64,000 bases of DNA from HGM12587 sp945786935 (lineage in GTDB: Bacteria; Bacillota; Clostridia; Lachnospirales; Lachnospiraceae): contig CALZFY010000002.1 of the NCBI GenBank assembly GCA_945786935.1, positions 13,886 to 77,885 on the forward strand. The letters are read 5' to 3'. Shown here one piece after another: positions 23,710 through 32,800 of the stretch. Position 1 is the first letter of the stretch. Each line of letters opens with the position of its first letter. The translations under genes and the position numbers were made by a program. The notes below the pieces were generated by a model, which was not told the origin of the DNA, searched no databases, and was given only the letters and a program-made list of their open reading frames with translations.

Positions 23710-24630
23710 TTAAGTAAAGTTCGGTCTCATGGTAGTGGAGCCTCCCTCCACATACTCAGCCTCACCGGATTTTCGGTGATAATAGGTCATCTTGTAACTG
23801 TCAGGATCCACCTGAGAGGAAAAATCTGTAGGGGAGTATCCGGTAATTTCCTTAAATACCCTGTTAAAGCTGCGGATATTGGAAAAACCGCAATCCAGTG
23901 CAATGTCGATCATGCGGTGCTGGCTGCTGCCCAACAGAGAAATGGCCTGCTCGATTCGTACCATGTTCACATAAGTGACATAATTCATTCCCATAAGCTT
24001 TTTGAAGGTCTTGGAAAAATGGCTTGGAGAAAAATGCATCATGGAGGCAGCATATTCTAAAGTCAGATCTTCTGCATAATGACTGTCTATATGGTCTAAA
24101 AGTTCCTGAAACTCGCCAAGCATCCGTGCCCTGCGGCTGTGGTCAGCAGCCTTTTCTTCTCTGGGAAGCTTCCTCTTTAATAAAAACCAGAATTCCCGAA
24201 GTGCAGAAGTGACAATGTCTTTGTAGTAGGGCTGCTTTTGGGAAAGCTCCGTTGGAATCAGGGAAAAAAGCCGCTCTAAAGGTTCGGCAAGACACAAATT
24301 TTCCAATTCCTGTGCAGTCACCAGGGGCATTTTAAAATGTGGGTTTTGAAAGCCGGAGCTAATGATAGTCGTATCGAAGATCAGGAAGGCTAAGTGGTTC
24401 GTTGTATGATAGGAATCACTGTAATGGATCTGTCCGCTCTCGCAGATGACCAGATCTCCTGCATGAGCGGTAAAGCTCTGATCTGACACATGAAAGCTGG
24501 CTTCGCCTGAACGTACATATACCAGCTCTATTTCTTTTTGCCAGTGTGCTACAAAGCTGATATTCTCATAATCTGAACACCATACCATCAAATCTGAATT
24601 GTAATTTCGAATCTCATGAAATGCTTTCAT
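23710..24630 (-). CDS. AraC-family regulator beside fucI
   Basis: 306 residues. N-terminal cupin sensor (VYVRSGEASFHVSDQSFTAHAGDLVICESGQIHY) and C-terminal AraC HTH pair (LEYAASMMHFSPSHFSKTF, IDIALDCGFSNIRSFNRVF, TGYSPTDF). Two ATGs, at 24636 and 24630, are in frame; GGGAG lies 8 nt before the second and 2 nt before the first, so 24630 is chosen. It is divergent from fucI and is the likely L-fucose-responsive activator, by position only. Confidence 0.9.
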   Translation of the reverse strand: MKAFHEIRNYNSDLMVWCSDYENISFVAHWQKEIELVYVRSGEASFHVSDQSFTAHAGDLVICESGQIHYSDSYHTTNHLAFLIFDTTIISSGFQNPHFKMPLVTAQELENLCLAEPLERLFSLIPTELSQKQPYYKDIVTSALREFWFLLKRKLPREEKAADHSRRARMLGEFQELLDHIDSHYAEDLTLEYAASMMHFSPSHFSKTFKKLMGMNYVTYVNMVRIEQAISLLGSSQHRMIDIALDCGFSNIRSFNRVFKEITGYSPTDFSSQVDPDSYKMTYYHRKSGEAEYVEGGSTTMRPNFT

Positions 24631-24712
24631 ATTCATTACTCCCGAAAGTGAACCTTAAAATCTGCTACAAACTTGGAAAATAGAAAAAATATATGCTAAG
24701 AATATCAAATAT

Positions 24713-24776
24713 CACAAAAAATGTCCATATCAAATCATTTTTTTGCGTGCATTATGAAAAAATCTATTGTATAATT
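24713..24776. promoter_or_regulatory. fucI / araC intergenic control region
   Basis: ATGTCCAT at 24721-24728 lies in a context like the one upstream of the AraC gene at 1553 (CACAAAAAATGTCCATA). A TATAAT box occurs at about 24770-24775 before fucI without a convincing -35, as expected for an activator-dependent promoter. Confidence 0.4.
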
Positions 24777-24852
24777 AGTACACAAAACCAAGTTAGAGAG
24801 GGTTTGACTTGGTGATATTGCGCATAAATTATATAATGGAGGTACACGTAAA

Positions 24853-26652
24853 ATGGCAGAGAGCAGATTAATCGGCGGTTATCCGGTAATTGGTATCAGA
24901 CCTACAATCGACGGACGTAGAGGAGCTTTAAAGGTTCGTGAAAGTCTTGAAGACCAGACCATGGGTATGGCTCAGGCAGCGAAAAAACTGTTTGAGGAAA
25001 ACTTAAAATACTCTAACGGAGAACCTGTAAAGGTTGTGATTGCCGACACTACAATCGGACGTGTTGCTGAAGCAGCAGCTTGCGAAGAAAAATTCAGAAG
25101 AGAAGGCGTTGCTATCACATTAACTGTTACACCATGCTGGTGCTACGGTTCTGAAACAATGGATATGGACCCGACTACCATCAAAGCTGTTTGGGGATGC
25201 AACAAAACAGAAAGACCAGGTGCTGTATACTTAGCATCCGTTCTTGCAACACATGCACAGAAAGGACTTCCTGCATTCGGTATTTACGGACATGATGTAC
25301 AGGATATCGAAGACGGAGAAATTCCTGCAGACGTTGAAGAAAAATTATTAAGATTCGGACGTGCAGCAGTTGCAGCAGCTTCCATGAGAGGAAAATCTTA
25401 CTTACAGATCGGTTCTATCTGTATGGGTATTGGCGGATCTATCATTGATTCTGATTTCCTTGAAAGCTACCTTGGCATGAGAGTTGAATCAGTTGACGAA
25501 GTAGAAATCATCCGTCGTATGACAGAAGGTATCTATGATGAAGCTGAATTCCAGAAAGCTCTTGCATGGGCAAAAGAAAAATGCGTTATGGGATTTGACA
25601 AGAATCCGGACGAATTAAAGATGAGCGAAGAAAAGAAAGCTGAACAGTTCGAATTCGTTGTTAAGATGGCAGTTATCATCAAAGACTTAATGAACGGAAA
25701 CAAGAACTTACCGGCAGGCTGTGAAGAAGAAGCAGTTGGACACAACGCTATCGCAGCTGGTTTCCAGGGACAGAGACAGTGGACAGACTTCTATCCAAAC
25801 GGTGACTTCGCAGAAGCAGTATTAAATACATCCTTCGACTGGAACGGAGCAAGAGAACCATATATCCTTGCTACAGAAAACGACGTTCTCAACGGTCTTG
25901 GTATGTTATTCATGAAACTCCTTACAAACAGAGCACAGATGTTTGCTGATGTTCGTACATACTGGAGCGGTGATGCAATTAAGAGAGTTACAGGATATGA
26001 AATCGAAGGCGTTGCAAAACAGGCTGATGGTATCATCCACTTAATCAACTCCGGTGCTTGCTGTCTGGATGCTAACGCAGAAGCAAAAGACGAAAACGGC
26101 ACTGCAGTGATGAAACCTTGGTATGAAGTAACTGAAGCTGATCAGGATGCGATCATGGCAGCTACTACATGGAACCCGGCTGACAACGGATACTTCCGTG
26201 GCGGCGGATTCTCTTCAAGATTCGAAACAACAGCTACCATGCCTGCAACTATGATCCGTCTCAACCTTGTAAAAGGTTTAGGACCGGTTCTTCAGATCGC
26301 AGAAGGATGGACAGTAGGACTTCCGGCAGAAGTATCTGATACACTTTGGAAGAGAACAGACTACACATGGCCATGTACATGGTTTGCTCCAAGATGTGAT
26401 GGTAAAGAAGGTTCTCAGTTCAAGACAGCTTATGAAGTAATGAACAACTGGGGTGCTAACCACGGTGCAATCTCTTACGGACACATCGGTGCTGACTTAA
26501 TCACCATGTGCTCTATCTTAAGAATTCCAGTATGTATGCACAACGTACCAGATGAAAAGATCTTCAGACCGGCAGCATGGAATGCATTTGGTTCTGACAA
26601 AGAAGGCGCTGACTACAGAGCATGTGCAACTTACGGACCATTCTACAAATAA
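24853..26652 (+). CDS. fucI: L-fucose isomerase
   Basis: 599 residues, in line with FucI (about 590). It converts L-fucose to L-fuculose (and D-arabinose to D-ribulose). Family segments are visible: VIGIRPTIDGRRGALKVRESLEDQTM at the start, MRGKSYLQIGSICMGIGGS, FQGQRQWTDFYPNGDFAEA, GVAKQADGIIHLINSGACCLD and WGANHGAISYGHIGADL with the metal/proton-relay histidines near the end. GGAGG lies 8-9 nt before the ATG. Codon use is strongly biased. Neither fuculokinase nor fuculose-phosphate aldolase lies in the window, so later steps are encoded elsewhere. Confidence 0.95.
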   Translation: MAESRLIGGYPVIGIRPTIDGRRGALKVRESLEDQTMGMAQAAKKLFEENLKYSNGEPVKVVIADTTIGRVAEAAACEEKFRREGVAITLTVTPCWCYGSETMDMDPTTIKAVWGCNKTERPGAVYLASVLATHAQKGLPAFGIYGHDVQDIEDGEIPADVEEKLLRFGRAAVAAASMRGKSYLQIGSICMGIGGSIIDSDFLESYLGMRVESVDEVEIIRRMTEGIYDEAEFQKALAWAKEKCVMGFDKNPDELKMSEEKKAEQFEFVVKMAVIIKDLMNGNKNLPAGCEEEAVGHNAIAAGFQGQRQWTDFYPNGDFAEAVLNTSFDWNGAREPYILATENDVLNGLGMLFMKLLTNRAQMFADVRTYWSGDAIKRVTGYEIEGVAKQADGIIHLINSGACCLDANAEAKDENGTAVMKPWYEVTEADQDAIMAATTWNPADNGYFRGGGFSSRFETTATMPATMIRLNLVKGLGPVLQIAEGWTVGLPAEVSDTLWKRTDYTWPCTWFAPRCDGKEGSQFKTAYEVMNNWGANHGAISYGHIGADLITMCSILRIPVCMHNVPDEKIFRPAAWNAFGSDKEGADYRACATYGPFYK

Positions 26653-26677
26653 TTGGTTTGATCTAAAATGTAATTTA

Positions 26678-26705
26678 GAAGAGGGCGGATTTCCCGCCCT
26701 CTTTT
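26678..26705 (+). terminator. Intrinsic terminator after fucI
   Basis: AAGAGGGCGG pairs with CCGCCCTCTT, followed by TT. It lies 26 nt after the fucI stop, so fucI is a single-gene unit. Confidence 0.9.
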
Positions 26706-26728
26706 ACTGTTCACTCCGTTCCGGTAAC
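26703..26728. repeat. Dispersed 26-nt repeat, copy 5 (inverted)
   Basis: TTTACTGTTCACTCC then GTTCCGGTAAC, followed by TGGCAAAAATC as in the copy at 10275. An extra half-copy (TACAGTAACC) lies about 60 bp further on, near 26780. Confidence 0.7.
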
Positions 26729-26845
26729 TGGCAAAAATCGGGATTTTCTTACGAAAACCCTTGCGGAATAGTGACGTCTGTACAGTAACCTCTTGCTTGC
26801 TATAGCAGGAAAAACTTGTTAATATGATAGTAGGAACAAAAAAGA

Positions 26846-26875
26846 GCAGCGCCGGATTTTTGCGCTGCAGATTTT
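26846..26875 (+). other. Leader hairpin before the two-component operon
   Basis: GCAGCGC (26846-26852) pairs with GCGCTGC (26862-26868), followed by AGATTTT. It lies 23 nt before the response regulator ATG. It could end read-through transcription or be a leader attenuator. Confidence 0.45.
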
Positions 26876-26897
26876 AAAATAAGTGCGGGAAGAAAAT

Positions 26898-28517
26898 ATG
26901 TATAAGGTACTACTGGTAGACGATGAGGCGCTGATTCGTGAAGCCATCAGCGAGAATATTATGTGGGAGGAAATGGGATTTTCCTTTATGGGAGCCTGTG
27001 AAAACGGAAAACAGGCGATGGAAGTGATTGAAAAGGAACAGCCGGATCTTCTGTTAACTGATATCAATATGCCTTACGTGGATGGCATGGAACTGACAAA
27101 ATTTGTGTATGAAAACTATCCTGATACCAAGGTGATCATTATCAGCGGCTTTGATGAATTTGAGTATGCAAAATGTGCTGTAAAGTATCAGGTTCTGGAA
27201 TATATATTAAAACCCATTACTCCTATGGAGTTTACGGAAACATTGCAGCGGGTAAAGGAGATGTTTGATGAAAAACGGCAAAGCCAGCGGGATATGAAAA
27301 AGATCCGAAGTGCTTATGTGAGTAACCTTCCTGCTCTGCAGGGGCGTTACCTTCATCATCTGCTAAGCGGAACTGCAGATTATTCCAGACTGGAAGAAAA
27401 GCAGGAAGAGCTGAAACTGAACCTCAGGGCCAGCTGCTATAACACTGCTTTGGTAGAAGGGGACAGCCTGGAGCCTTTTACAAGCCAGTATGCAAATGTG
27501 AAGGATGAACTGGCATTGTTTGCCATATACAATATTACGGCAGAGATCGTTACCATGGAAGAATGCGGGATCGCCTTTCAGTCAATGGACGAAAAGACGG
27601 TAATTATTTTTATGGATTCTACAAGAGAGGAGCTGCAGAAAAAAATCAGGCAGGTTCTCCCGAAGATCAGGAAGTCGGTAGAAGATTTCCTCAATATTCA
27701 GACGACCATTGCTGTTGGAAAGACAGTTTACGGAGTAGAAGAACTGGCAGATTCTTTTGCAAAGACCAAAAGCGCCATGGAATATAAATTTATGCTGGGC
27801 GGAAATCAGATCATTGAGGCAGAAGAGTACGAGGAAATCCGAAACGGTGCCAAATATGTGGATGTTTTTGAATGGGCTTCCAGAATCAGTGCCTCCGTCA
27901 GAACAAATCATCCGGAGGAGATCGAGGAAAAGACAAATGCATTTATACTGCAAATGAAACAGGGATTTGTCAATCGAAGCAGGAGCTTTGTTTATGTTCA
28001 TAATCTGGTACTTTCAGTCATTAACCTTTTGGAACTTCCGGAAACTCTGGAAGAGGAAATTTTCAGTCAGGAAAAGGATTTTGTGGGGCAAATGGACAGC
28101 TGCGAAAATTTGGATGAAGTAGCAAAGAGGCTGATTAAAATCTTTCGGTTTATCTGCGATCTTTTGTCAAATCAGCGGGACAGCTATGGAAGACGGCAGG
28201 CGATGCTGGCCATGGACTATATTGAAAAAAATTATCAGGACAGCTCAGTGACCTTAAATTCTGTCTGCAATGCCCTGGCTATGAGTACCAGCTATTTCAG
28301 TTCGATTTTTAAAAGCTATACAGGGGAAACTTTTATTGAATCTCTCACAAAAAAACGCATGGAAAAGGCAAAAATGCTTTTAGAGCAGGGAAACTTAAAA
28401 ACTTATGAGATTGCGGAGGCTGTAGGTTACAGTGATGCACATTATTTTAGCATTTCCTTTAAGAAGGCAGTAGGAAAGACTCCTACGGAATATGCGAAGG
28501 AATTTAAAAACTCATGA
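26898..28517 (+). CDS. Two-component response regulator, YesN-type (REC plus AraC HTH)
   Basis: 539 residues. The receiver domain covers residues 1-120, with the acidic pair in LLVDDEALIRE, the phospho-acceptor Asp in LLLTDINMPYVDG and the Lys in LEYILKPI. The middle 300 residues are the divergent YesN linker region. The last 100 residues are an AraC HTH pair (LNSVCNALAMSTSYFSSIF, TYEIAEAVGYSDAHYFSISF, KTPTEYAKEF). The ATG at 26898 is preferred over GTG 26883. Its stop overlaps the kinase ATG by 4 bp. It probably controls the sugar ABC operon downstream through the direct repeats at 31601-31634. Confidence 0.93.
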   Translation: MYKVLLVDDEALIREAISENIMWEEMGFSFMGACENGKQAMEVIEKEQPDLLLTDINMPYVDGMELTKFVYENYPDTKVIIISGFDEFEYAKCAVKYQVLEYILKPITPMEFTETLQRVKEMFDEKRQSQRDMKKIRSAYVSNLPALQGRYLHHLLSGTADYSRLEEKQEELKLNLRASCYNTALVEGDSLEPFTSQYANVKDELALFAIYNITAEIVTMEECGIAFQSMDEKTVIIFMDSTREELQKKIRQVLPKIRKSVEDFLNIQTTIAVGKTVYGVEELADSFAKTKSAMEYKFMLGGNQIIEAEEYEEIRNGAKYVDVFEWASRISASVRTNHPEEIEEKTNAFILQMKQGFVNRSRSFVYVHNLVLSVINLLELPETLEEEIFSQEKDFVGQMDSCENLDEVAKRLIKIFRFICDLLSNQRDSYGRRQAMLAMDYIEKNYQDSSVTLNSVCNALAMSTSYFSSIFKSYTGETFIESLTKKRMEKAKMLLEQGNLKTYEIAEAVGYSDAHYFSISFKKAVGKTPTEYAKEFKNS

Positions 28518-30325
28518 AAAACAAAGGGAACGGAAAAAGAAATTTTATCAGTGGGTTTCATACCATTCGAAGTGCGGTTCTTGGAAGCTATTTTCTCATT
28601 GCGGTGTTAGCTTTATCGGTGTTTGCATTCGTAGCATTTCGGTATACGGAAAAAACGGTTATGGAAAATGCGAGAGAATACAGTGGTCAGCTTATTGAAC
28701 AGGTAAACAGCGATATTGATTCCTATGTGGATTATCTGCGTAATATTTCCACAATGATCACCTCGGATCGGGATGTGCATGATTATTTGTGGGGAGAGCA
28801 TCAGACTCCGGAGGAGATGGAGGAACAAAGAAATCGGATCACTGCACAGTTTCAAACGATTCTGGAGACCCGAAATGATATTGTGAATATCGGAATCCTG
28901 GGGATGGATGGAAGGTACCTCATTAACAATGGATATTACCGGGTTAACGAAAATGTGACATTGGAAGAACTGCCGTGGATTCAGAAGGTTCTTGAAAAGA
29001 AGGGCGTAACAGTTATTTCCTCCTCCCATGTGCAAAATGTGGTGGATGGCAAATATGAATGGGTAATCACTCTGGGCAAGGTTCTTGGAAAAAGAGCAAT
29101 GGGAGAAGCACAGGGGATTTTCTTTGTAGACTTAAATTACAGCTCCATCAGTGAACTGTGCAGCAGCATCAGTTTTGGAAACAAAGGATATATCTTTATT
29201 CTGGATGAAGACGGAAATCTGATCTATCATCCGCAGCAGCAGCTTCTTTATAGCGGCTTAAAGACGGAAAAGATTGAACGTGTGATGGAAAGCAGGGATG
29301 ACAGCTTCTTTACTGAAGATGGAAAGCTGTATTCCATTTCCAAATCAAGAGATACCGGCTGGACAGTTGTAGGTGTTTCCTATACGGAGGATCTTTTAAA
29401 GAACAGCAATGAGACAACTCGGATCTATCTGATCAGCGCATTGATCATCTTTGCGGCAGCTTTTGTGCTGGCCTATGTGCTTTCCGGAGAAATTACCAGA
29501 CCGATTGAGGTTTTGGGAGAATCCATGAGGGAAGCCGAAAAAGGTAATTTTGAAAATGTGACGCTGGAAATTGAAGGAAACAATGAAATTGCACGGTTAA
29601 GTGCTACCTTTAATATCATGATCCGGGAGATCAAACAGCTGATGGAACAAAATGTGGAAGAACAGCGTCAGAAACGTAAAAGTGAATTAAAGGCACTGCA
29701 GGCACAGATCAATCCGCATTTCTTATATAATACCCTGGATTCCATTATCTGGATGGCAGAGTGGGGAAAGACCAGGGAAGTGGTGCTGATGACTTCCTCC
29801 CTTGCGAAGCTTCTGCGGCAAAGCATCAGCAATCAGAATGAGTTTGTAAGGGTAGAGGAGGAGATAGGCTATACCAACAGCTATCTGACAATTCAGAAAA
29901 TGCGTTATAAAGATAAGATGGAGTATGAAGTGCAGGTAAGCCCGGAGGTTCTGGACCGGAAGATACCCAAACTGGTGCTTCAGCCTCTGGTGGAAAATGC
30001 CATTTATCATGGAATTAAATATAAAGAAGGAAAAGGAACAGTACTCATTGAAGGAAAACGAAGAGACCGGGAACTGATTCTGAAGGTATCGGACGATGGC
30101 GTGGGTATGACAAAAGAACAGCTGTCAAAAATATTTGAGAAACGTGAAACGGATATTCGAAAAAACGGTGTGGGAGTACAGAATGTTCATGAACGAATCC
30201 AGCTTTATTACGGAAAAGAATACGGATTGGTTTACACCAGCAGGTACGGTGCCGGAACTACGGTAGAGATCAGAATCCCATGGATGGAAGGAGGAAGTGA
30301 GGCGGATCATGAAAAAAACATATAA
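28514..30325 (+). CDS. Sensor histidine kinase, YesM/LytS-type
   Basis: 603 residues. An N-terminal membrane helix (about 16-38) is followed by an extracytoplasmic sensor domain of about 260 residues that resembles dCACHE, a second membrane helix near 300-320 (LISALIIFAAAFVLAYVL), HAMP (GEITRPIEVLGES), the His_kinase motif with the phospho-acceptor His (QINPHFLYNTLDSIIWM) and an HATPase_c domain (PLVENAIYHGI, VSDDGVGM). Co-transcribed with the response regulator and with a periplasmic binding protein gene that overlaps its 3' end, which suggests sensing through that binding protein. Confidence 0.93.
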   Translation: MKNKGNGKRNFISGFHTIRSAVLGSYFLIAVLALSVFAFVAFRYTEKTVMENAREYSGQLIEQVNSDIDSYVDYLRNISTMITSDRDVHDYLWGEHQTPEEMEEQRNRITAQFQTILETRNDIVNIGILGMDGRYLINNGYYRVNENVTLEELPWIQKVLEKKGVTVISSSHVQNVVDGKYEWVITLGKVLGKRAMGEAQGIFFVDLNYSSISELCSSISFGNKGYIFILDEDGNLIYHPQQQLLYSGLKTEKIERVMESRDDSFFTEDGKLYSISKSRDTGWTVVGVSYTEDLLKNSNETTRIYLISALIIFAAAFVLAYVLSGEITRPIEVLGESMREAEKGNFENVTLEIEGNNEIARLSATFNIMIREIKQLMEQNVEEQRQKRKSELKALQAQINPHFLYNTLDSIIWMAEWGKTREVVLMTSSLAKLLRQSISNQNEFVRVEEEIGYTNSYLTIQKMRYKDKMEYEVQVSPEVLDRKIPKLVLQPLVENAIYHGIKYKEGKGTVLIEGKRRDRELILKVSDDGVGMTKEQLSKIFEKRETDIRKNGVGVQNVHERIQLYYGKEYGLVYTSRYGAGTTVEIRIPWMEGGSEADHEKNI

Positions 30326-31283
30326 TCTGCGAAAAGTATTGATTGGTTTTGTATGTGGTCTTCTGCTTCTGAATGGTATTATCTTTTCTTCCCGGACAGG
30401 AGCGGATCATTCGAAAGACATTGTACTGGTTCTCAAGGTCATAGATGCTACCAATGATTTCTGGACAGGAGTGATCCAGGGAGCGGAAATGGCAGCGAAA
30501 GAATACGGTGTAAACCTGACGGTTTTAGGACCGGATGCGGAGACAGAATATGAGAAACAGGGAGAATTGATCGAACAGGCCATTGCCATGAAACCGGATG
30601 CCATTGCCCTGGTTCCATCCAATTATACAGAGACGATTCCCTATGCAAAAGAAATTGAAACAGCAGGGATTTTGCTGGTTTTGGTAGATTCTGTCATGAA
30701 AGAGGAAATGGGCTCCTGTGTGGTGGCAACGGATAATATTGAAGCCGGCCGTAAGATGGGAGAATACATTGCGGATACTGTGAAAGATATTTCCGCCATC
30801 GGGATCGTAGGACATGTCAGGGGGACTTCTACTGCAACGGAGAGAGAACAGGGGCTTCGGGAAGGTCTTGGAGAACTGGAAAAGAATGTGACAGATGTGG
30901 TATTTTGTGATTCAGATTACCGAAAAGCTTATCATGTAACGAAAGAAATGCTGGAGAGGTATCCTAAGATCAATGTGATTGCGGGATTGAATGAATATTC
31001 CTCCGTAGGGGCGGCGAAAGCAGTTCATGACATGGGGCTTGCCGGCCAGATCCGTATGATCGGCTTTGACAGCTCGATCAAGGAGGTTGAATATCTGGAG
31101 GATGGTACCTTTGATGCCATTGTAGTACAAAGACCTCTGAATATGGGATATCTTTGTATTGAGAAGACGGTACAGCTGCTTTCGGGAGAAACTGTGGCGG
31201 CCAGTGTGGATTCGGGGTCGGTCCTGATTACAAAAGAGACCATGTATACAGAAGAAAATCAAAAACTGTTGTTCCCGTTTTAG
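30309..31283 (+). CDS. Periplasmic-binding-protein-like sugar sensor, RbsB/peripla_BP_4 family
   Basis: 324 residues. A membrane anchor or uncleaved signal sits at the N-terminus (VLIGFVCGLLLLNGIIF) and no lipobox cysteine follows, unlike the two transporter binding proteins further down. The fold follows type I sugar-binding proteins (DATNDFWTGVIQGAEMAAKEYG, KPDAIALVPSN, VATDNIEAGRKMGEYIAD, GFDSS). The ATG at 30309 lies inside the kinase gene (17-bp overlap) with AGGCGG upstream, so it is made together with the kinase. It is more likely an accessory sensor than the transport receptor. A terminator follows at once. Confidence 0.88.
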   Translation: MKKTYNLRKVLIGFVCGLLLLNGIIFSSRTGADHSKDIVLVLKVIDATNDFWTGVIQGAEMAAKEYGVNLTVLGPDAETEYEKQGELIEQAIAMKPDAIALVPSNYTETIPYAKEIETAGILLVLVDSVMKEEMGSCVVATDNIEAGRKMGEYIADTVKDISAIGIVGHVRGTSTATEREQGLREGLGELEKNVTDVVFCDSDYRKAYHVTKEMLERYPKINVIAGLNEYSSVGAAKAVHDMGLAGQIRMIGFDSSIKEVEYLEDGTFDAIVVQRPLNMGYLCIEKTVQLLSGETVAASVDSGSVLITKETMYTEENQKLLFPF

Positions 31284-31293
31284 GGGATTTTTG

Positions 31294-31331
31294 AAAAGGT
31301 TAAAATTTTTACGGAAGATTTTAACCTTTTT
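31294..31331 (+). terminator. Terminator of the two-component/sensor operon
   Basis: AAAAGGTTAAAAT (31294-31306) pairs perfectly with ATTTTAACCTTTT (31318-31330), 11 nt after the stop. Confidence 0.9.
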
Positions 31332-31388
31332 CCATATAATTTTCTATTAAATTCCCGGGAAAGAAAAACTATAATATCAACATATAAC

Positions 31389-31402
31389 ACAATATGCATC
31401 AT
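31389..31402. promoter_or_regulatory. Upstream, inverted copy of the ABC operon operator
   Basis: ACAATATGCATCAT, the reverse complement of ATGATGCATATTGT, matching the two direct repeats at 31601 and 31623 over about ten bases. It could be a third binding site. No gene is visible in 31332-31686 apart from these sites. Confidence 0.4.
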
Positions 31403-31600
31403 CATTGCTTTCATTTCTTAAGGGAGATTAGGGATCATGCAGTCGGTGTATGAGGCGCAGGCTGATGTGGGAACATGAGCATGCCTCTTTTTTCAGGGGG
31501 AAAAGCCGAAAACTGTGAGCGGAAATGATTCAGGAAAAAACGGATGAATATCCTTTCTGGGGGGAGATGGATATCCAGAGTTTGGAAATGTGGCATAGTG

Positions 31601-31634
31601 ATGCATATTGCAGTTAAAACATATGCATATTGCA
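31601..31634. promoter_or_regulatory. Direct repeats, putative operator of the fucose-type ABC operon
   Basis: ATGCATATTGCA occurs at 31601-31612 and again, identical, at 31623-31634, a 22-bp period or two helical turns. The pair lies 53-86 bp upstream of the -35 box at 31687. AraC-type output domains such as that of the response regulator at 26898 typically bind tandem repeats placed like this. Confidence 0.65.
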
Positions 31635-31686
31635 CAAAAAATATTCTGCAAACCTTCTGAAAATGTAAAAGTTAACGATGAATATA

Positions 31687-31715
31687 TTGACGGTTCAGGG
31701 GGATAAGAGTATAAT
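31687..31715 (+). promoter_or_regulatory. Promoter of the ABC transporter operon
   Basis: TTGACG, 17-bp spacer, TATAAT: the best sigma-A match in this region. Confidence 0.8.
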
Positions 31716-31730
31716 GTGTGGTAGCAATGA

Positions 31731-31763
31731 AAAAACGGACGGGGGTACTTAAAGTCCGTTTTT
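31731..31763 (+). terminator. Leader terminator (possible attenuator) before the ABC operon
   Basis: AAAAACGGAC (31731-31740) pairs perfectly with GTCCGTTTTT (31754-31763), so the right arm supplies its own U-tract. It lies 15 nt after the -10 box and 30 nt before the GTG start, so transcripts from the promoter at 31687 must pass it. Confidence 0.7.
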
Positions 31764-31792
31764 CACACATTAAAAAGGGAGGAATAGTAAAG

Positions 31793-32770
31793 GTGGAAAA
31801 AATCAAACAAAACCCATTAGTAAAAAAGATTGGCTTTAACAGAATCATTCTGATCGGCGTATTGATCGTAATGTACATTGCATTCGGACTTATGACCGGC
31901 GGAGCATTCTTCGGGATGACACGTATTTTGAACACCCTGAACTATGCATACTTCTTAGGGTTCCTTTCCCTGGGAGTAACGTTTGTAATTGCAACAGGAG
32001 GTATCGATTTCTCTATCGGACCTATGATGTTCTGTTGTGCATTGGTTTCAGGTTTCTGTCTGACATCCTATGGCCTGCCATTACCTCTTTGTCTGGTAAT
32101 GAGTATCCTGATTGGTACGGTCTTCGGTTGCTTTAACGGCTATCTCGTAGCATTCTGGAAGGTGCCGCCATTCATCGTATCCATGGCAAGTATGAACATT
32201 GCCAAAGGTATTGCAGCTGTATTTACAAAAACACAGTCTGTAAGCTGGCCGCAGGGTTCTGATCCGGTAAACGGATGGTACAGAAACATCGTCAGCGTAA
32301 ACGGAATCCCGGTAGGTCTCTTTATTTTCCTTGGTGTAGCTATTGTATGTGCAATGATCTTAAATAAGACCAAAGCAGGACGTTACATCCTTTGTCTGGG
32401 AAGTAATGAAGAAGCAGTCAGACTTTCAGGTGTTGATACCAAAAAATGGAAGATGCTTGCATATGTTATCTGTGGTACATTAGTAGGTATCGCTTCACTC
32501 TTCTTCGTAGCAGCATTTACAACAGTACAGCCTGGATATGGCGATCAGTACAACAACGAAGCAATCGCCGGCTGTGTAATGGGTGGTACATCCATGGCAG
32601 GTGGTATCGCTTCTATCAGCGGTACAGTAATCGGTGTATTTATCATTGCTTTATTACAGCAGGGTATTTTAGCTCTTGGTTTCACAAAAGAGTATCAGTA
32701 CATCATTACAGGTTTAATTGTTATCGGTGCAGTTTATGCAGACGTTTCTGCAAGACGTAGAAAGAACTAG
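31793..32770 (+). CDS. Sugar ABC transporter permease, RbsC/MglC family
   Basis: 325 residues from a GTG start with AGGGAGGA 9 nt upstream; the longer frame to 31718 runs through the leader hairpin and is not used. Eight or more hydrophobic segments are visible. Family signatures are VTFVIATGGIDFSIGPMM, the EAA-like AVRLSGVDTKKWKMLAYVICG and NEAIAGCVMGGTSMAGGIASISGTVIG. It is the first gene of permease-ATPase-permease-binding protein. The L-fucose assignment is inferred from fucI and fucU on either side. Confidence 0.9.
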   Translation: MEKIKQNPLVKKIGFNRIILIGVLIVMYIAFGLMTGGAFFGMTRILNTLNYAYFLGFLSLGVTFVIATGGIDFSIGPMMFCCALVSGFCLTSYGLPLPLCLVMSILIGTVFGCFNGYLVAFWKVPPFIVSMASMNIAKGIAAVFTKTQSVSWPQGSDPVNGWYRNIVSVNGIPVGLFIFLGVAIVCAMILNKTKAGRYILCLGSNEEAVRLSGVDTKKWKMLAYVICGTLVGIASLFFVAAFTTVQPGYGDQYNNEAIAGCVMGGTSMAGGIASISGTVIGVFIIALLQQGILALGFTKEYQYIITGLIVIGAVYADVSARRRKN

Positions 32771-32800
32771 TGGGAATGCTGGAGAAAGGAAGGTAAGAAA

